Shown here: piece after piece, positions 61,079 through 64,000 of the stretch
Layout: each line of letters starts with the position of its first letter
Numbering within the stretch: position 1 is the stretch's first letter
Source: Amylolactobacillus amylophilus DSM 20533 = JCM 1125
Lineage (GTDB): Bacteria > Bacillota > Bacilli > Lactobacillales > Lactobacillaceae
Length of the DNA stretch: 64,000 bases
Assembly (NCBI RefSeq): GCF_001936335.1
Contig: NZ_CP018888.1
Location: 620,001 to 684,000, forward strand
Reading direction: 5' to 3'
Translations under genes and position numbers: made by a program
The notes under the pieces: generated by a model
What the model was told of the DNA's origin: nothing
Databases searched by the model: none
What the model saw: the letters and a program-made list of their open reading frames with translations, nothing else

Positions 61079-61597
61079 ATGAAACGCTTTGAACTATACC
61101 ATCCCATCATGACCAAAAGATATAATCTCGACTGGCTCAACAAATTCACGGTCAAGGAGATTAATCCTTTAAGAGCTAACCAAGATGTTGCACTGAGTGC
61201 CGGCCGCACTGCTGATTTCGATTTAGAAGCCACTGTGAAGTTTATTCAAGATGCCATGCGCCAGGTAATGAAAGATCAATCGCTTATTTGGGGCATTGCA
61301 GAACGCTCCTCAAAGGAGTTTCTAGGCGAATTTGCGCTACTAAACTATGACGCAGAAGAGCGTACAATGGAACTGCACTATGAGTTGTTACCTGCGGCGC
61401 AGAATCATGGCGTAATGACCGAGATTCTAAAGCACATGATTGAGTTCTCATTTAAGGAACTTGGCCTGCAGTATCTAAAGGCAGTCACACCAATTAACAA
61501 TGTGGTGGCACAACACCAGTTAGAACAGCTCGGTTTTGCACGGACCATTCAAACTAAACAAAGCATCCATTACAGACTCTATTCAACTGAACAGTAA
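61079..61597 (+). CDS. GNAT-family N-acetyltransferase
   Basis: ATG 61079 lies after GGAGG; 172 aa. The sequence follows the RimJ/RimL pattern: LIWGIAERSSKEFLGEFALL, ELHYELLPAAQNHGVMTEIL (acetyl-CoA-binding loop) and QHQLEQLGFARTIQTKQ at the end. The acetylated substrate is unknown. Confidence 0.82.
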   Translation: MKRFELYHPIMTKRYNLDWLNKFTVKEINPLRANQDVALSAGRTADFDLEATVKFIQDAMRQVMKDQSLIWGIAERSSKEFLGEFALLNYDAEERTMELHYELLPAAQNHGVMTEILKHMIEFSFKELGLQYLKAVTPINNVVAQHQLEQLGFARTIQTKQSIHYRLYSTEQ

Positions 61598-61628
61598 TTA
61601 ACCATCATTTAAACATTGTGAGGTGTCT

Positions 61629-62321
61629 ATGTTTCCATTCTTCTTTGACCCATACTATTTCCTAGTAATCATTGGCCTCCTAATAACTGGGTGGGCCGCA
61701 ATCAACGTTAAATCAACTTTTGCACGGTATGATAAAGTTCGTAGCCACAAGAACATCACGGCGCGAGAAGCGGCAGAGTACATTCTCGAACACGCCGGCA
61801 TTCATGATGTCGAGGTACGCCAGATTAGCGGTAATCTAACCGACAACTACAACGGCCGCGACAAGACGCTCAACCTCTCGGATTCAACAGCAAACTCCAC
61901 ATCTGTAGCGGCTATCGGCGTGGCCGCACATGAGGTGGGACACGCAATTCAAGATGCCCACAACTACCAGCCAATGCGCCTCCGCGCGGGCTTAGTACCC
62001 GTCGTGAATCTCGGTTCGACCTTGGCAATGCCACTAATCCTCATCGGGATAATTCTCGGCATGAACCAAACCTTGATTTATGCCGGTATCTGGGCTTTCG
62101 CCGCAGTTGTGCTTTTCCAACTGGTGACCTTACCCGTAGAATTCAACGCCTCTAACCGTGCCATCGCGATTCTGGGTGAGAGCGCACTCCTAGATAGTAC
62201 GGAGATTCCCGCAGTCAAAAAGGTGCTGCGTGCTGCGGCCCTAACCTACGTTGCGGCAGTGCTTTCCACATTACTACAGTTACTACGTCTCGTCTTGTTG
62301 TTCACGAATCGAGACGACTAA
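61629..62321 (+). CDS. Membrane zinc metallopeptidase (YugP family)
   Basis: ATG 61629 after GAGGTG gives 230 aa. A first membrane helix (YYFLVIIGLLITGWAAI), the zinc motif AAHEVGHAIQDA near residue 100, and three later helices match the YugP/DUF-type neutral zinc peptidases. The second Glu/Asp ligand may be in PVEFNASNRA. It would cut membrane or small peptide substrates; none is known. Confidence 0.85.
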   Translation: MFPFFFDPYYFLVIIGLLITGWAAINVKSTFARYDKVRSHKNITAREAAEYILEHAGIHDVEVRQISGNLTDNYNGRDKTLNLSDSTANSTSVAAIGVAAHEVGHAIQDAHNYQPMRLRAGLVPVVNLGSTLAMPLILIGIILGMNQTLIYAGIWAFAAVVLFQLVTLPVEFNASNRAIAILGESALLDSTEIPAVKKVLRAAALTYVAAVLSTLLQLLRLVLLFTNRDD

Positions 62322-62370
62322 CTAATAACTAATTAAATCAACTAATTCATATTACAAGGAGGAGTGTAAA

Positions 62371-63828
62371 GTGGATTTTTTAGTCAGCCTTTGGCAAATT
62401 ATCATTATTCTAAACGCCATTCTTGCGCTCTACCTTGTCTTTCGTAGGCCAAGAAGTATCGCAACCACACTTGCGTGGCTGCTTGTGCTCATCAGTTTTC
62501 CTGTACTCGGTTTTATTCTCTACGCATTCTTCGGCCGTGGGCTCGCACAGGAGAACCTCTTCGCCATTAACAGCCAAGAGCATATTGGTTTGAGTAAGGT
62601 CGAGGAGATGATCCCACCTGTGCCAAATCAGGCCGGCAAGACCGACACCACTGATGCGGGTCAGACAATCATCTCCTACTTCAACTCTAAAAAAGACGCG
62701 CCTCTAACCAAGAACAATGACGTCAGCATTTTCACTGATGGTCATGATAAGTTTGACGCCCTTTTCAAGGATATCGAGGGAGCAAAAGAGACCATCAACG
62801 TCGAGTACTACTCGTTCTTCAACGACCACATCGGCAATAAATTTCTCTCACTTCTCGAGAGAAAGCAGCTTGAAGGAGTTCAGGTCCACCTCATCTATGA
62901 TCCGTGGGGCTCGCCCGGTGCGCGGAAAAGTTGGTTTGAACCACTGACTAATCTTGGTGGCAAGGTTGTCCCCTTCGTTACGGCGCGCAACCTAATTCGT
63001 AAATATCGACTCAATTACCATTTACACAGAAAGATTGTGGTCATTGACGGCAAAATCAGTTGGACCGGCGGTTTCAACGTTGGTGATCAGTATCTAGGCG
63101 AGAAGAAGAAGTTTGGTTACTGGCGCGACACCCATGTCCGCATCGTTGGGTCTGCGTCGTTGTTACTCCAGGAACGGTTCATTATGGACTGGAACGCCTC
63201 CATCACCACACCAGACGACGCAATTATTTTCGACACAAAGTACTTCCCCGAACTAAACGAACACCTCCTAACGGAAGTAAACGTTCCGACTCAAATTGTG
63301 TCGGATGGACCCGACAACGACGAGGAGTTCCTGAAGAACGGTATGACCCGCATGATGACTCAGGCGAAAGAGAAGCTTTGGATTCAGACGCCCTACCTTA
63401 TCCCGGACGACGCCATGATCGCCACCTGGCAGATCGCCGCTCGCGCTGGCGTAGATGTCAGAATCATGATTCCATGCATGCCAGACCACCCATTCATCTA
63501 CCGTGCTACGCAGTGGTACGCGAATGCGTTAACAGCCATGGGCATCAAAATTTACGTCTACAACAACGGTTTCCTCCACGCAAAGACAGTCATCACGGAC
63601 GATAAATTTAGCTCAATTGGGACGATGAATCAGGACTTTCGGAGCTACATGCTGAACTTCGAAGTGAACGCCATCTTCTACGACGAGGCCATTACAAAGA
63701 AACTACAAGATATCTTCATTGAGGACATGAAGCAATCAACGCTGCTAACACCGGAAATTATTAAGCAGCAATCGCGCTGGCTCCGGTTCAAGCAGCGGCT
63801 CTCGCGCCTCCTCTCACCAATTCTCTAA
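62371..63828 (+). CDS. cls: Cardiolipin synthase
   Basis: GTG 62371 follows AAGGAGG; 485 aa. Two N-terminal membrane helices (IIIILNAILALYLVF, LAWLLVLISFPVLGFILYAF) precede two phospholipase-D HKD motifs: HLHRKIVVIDGKISWTGGFN and FLHAKTVITDDKFSSIGTMN. It joins two phosphatidylglycerols to cardiolipin. A bidirectional terminator follows. Confidence 0.94.
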   Translation: MDFLVSLWQIIIILNAILALYLVFRRPRSIATTLAWLLVLISFPVLGFILYAFFGRGLAQENLFAINSQEHIGLSKVEEMIPPVPNQAGKTDTTDAGQTIISYFNSKKDAPLTKNNDVSIFTDGHDKFDALFKDIEGAKETINVEYYSFFNDHIGNKFLSLLERKQLEGVQVHLIYDPWGSPGARKSWFEPLTNLGGKVVPFVTARNLIRKYRLNYHLHRKIVVIDGKISWTGGFNVGDQYLGEKKKFGYWRDTHVRIVGSASLLLQERFIMDWNASITTPDDAIIFDTKYFPELNEHLLTEVNVPTQIVSDGPDNDEEFLKNGMTRMMTQAKEKLWIQTPYLIPDDAMIATWQIAARAGVDVRIMIPCMPDHPFIYRATQWYANALTAMGIKIYVYNNGFLHAKTVITDDKFSSIGTMNQDFRSYMLNFEVNAIFYDEAITKKLQDIFIEDMKQSTLLTPEIIKQQSRWLRFKQRLSRLLSPIL

Positions 63829-63832
63829 CCAT

Positions 63833-63871
63833 TAAAAAAGGACAAAACCAAATTGGTTTTTGTCCTTTTTG
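63833..63871. terminator. Bidirectional terminator after cls
   Basis: AAAAAGGACAAAAACC-type arms pair with GGTTTTTGTCCTTTTT. Confidence 0.85.
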
Positions 63872-63872
63872 T

Positions 63873-64000
63873 TTACTCTAAATTCTGAATTTCTATGTTT
63901 ACCTGATCAGTCGTCTGGTTATTCAGCAGCGGAATCAAGTCTTCAATCGTCTTGCTGAACCGCAGATAGTATGACTGGTTCTTCAAGGTTGTGAAGATGG
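63873..64000 (-). CDS. C-terminal end of an unknown protein (runs off the window)
   Basis: The last 42 codons read IFTTLKNQSYYLRFSKTIED and LIPLLNNQTTDQVNIEIQNL, ending Glu-stop at 63873. The length is too short to identify. It converges on cls across the shared terminator, which supports a real gene. Confidence 0.55.
   Translation of the reverse strand, partial: IFTTLKNQSYYLRFSKTIEDLIPLLNNQTTDQVNIEIQNLE

Overview
The window is chromosomal DNA of a low-to-mid GC Gram-positive bacterium, most likely a member of the Lactobacillaceae. The evidence is strong Shine-Dalgarno sites before almost every gene, a KxYKxGKxW-type secreted glycosidase, an LPxTG sorting signal, LacAB sugar isomerases next to a galactitol-family PTS, a BusR-controlled betaine importer, an Rgg-type regulator, a lactococcin-972-type bacteriocin operon and an Fst-type toxin. 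The D-Ala ligase has the Tyr-type (KY) active site expected of a vancomycin-susceptible cell wall. The species cannot be fixed from the sequence.

Layout. 1-2.8 kb: start of a secreted pullulanase-like gene with a CRE-controlled promoter, an IS256-type remnant, an ABC half-transporter and a tiny peptide ORF. 2.9-6 kb: esterase, aldo/keto reductase and small proteins. 6-11.1 kb: galactitol-family PTS (IIC, IIB, IIA) divergent from lacR-lacA-lacB, with CRE and promoter between them; this probably feeds galactose 6-phosphate into the tagatose pathway. 11-18.2 kb: Rgg regulator with a divergent exported protein, lrgAB, a MerR-like coiled-coil protein, ddl and a secreted CAP protein. 18.2-29 kb: Fic protein with three operator-like repeats, ZIP transporter, an LPxTG gene remnant, a TetR/membrane pair, an Fst-type toxin without a normal start codon, an orphan MazE-like antitoxin, the busR-busAA-busAB osmolyte locus and a galK pseudogene. 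29.3-34.3 kb: a divergent PRPP synthetase, pepF, DUF4429, an SDR-like protein and a frameshifted DUF554 gene.

34.4-49.9 kb is a nested mobile region. The outer element is an integrative mobilizable element of about 8 kb without the insert. It has a tyrosine integrase, a DUF3173 gene, a MobT/Rep_trans relaxase with a Tn916-like oriT, and a bacteriocin operon. Its XRE-type membrane regulator gene has been split by a 7,455-bp clostridial-type mobilizable transposon (TndX-like recombinase, TnpW, MobV relaxase, RepA-like, Cys-rich VLP, XRE repressor) that carries an ANT(6) streptomycin-resistance gene. Removing the transposon between TC dinucleotides restores the regulator reading frame exactly.

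49.9-64 kb returns to host genes: hydrolases, a DUF1002 secreted protein, RNase HI coupled to a Fic-like protein lacking the motif histidine, a nucleotidyltransferase gene pair, an mhqO/mhqD-like pair, YhgE/Pip, GNAT, a membrane Zn peptidase, cardiolipin synthase and the end of an unknown gene. A family of structured intergenic repeats of about 110-127 bp, with conserved ends and co-varying stems, occurs at three loci (7.4-7.6, 10.7-11.1 and 27.6-27.8 kb).
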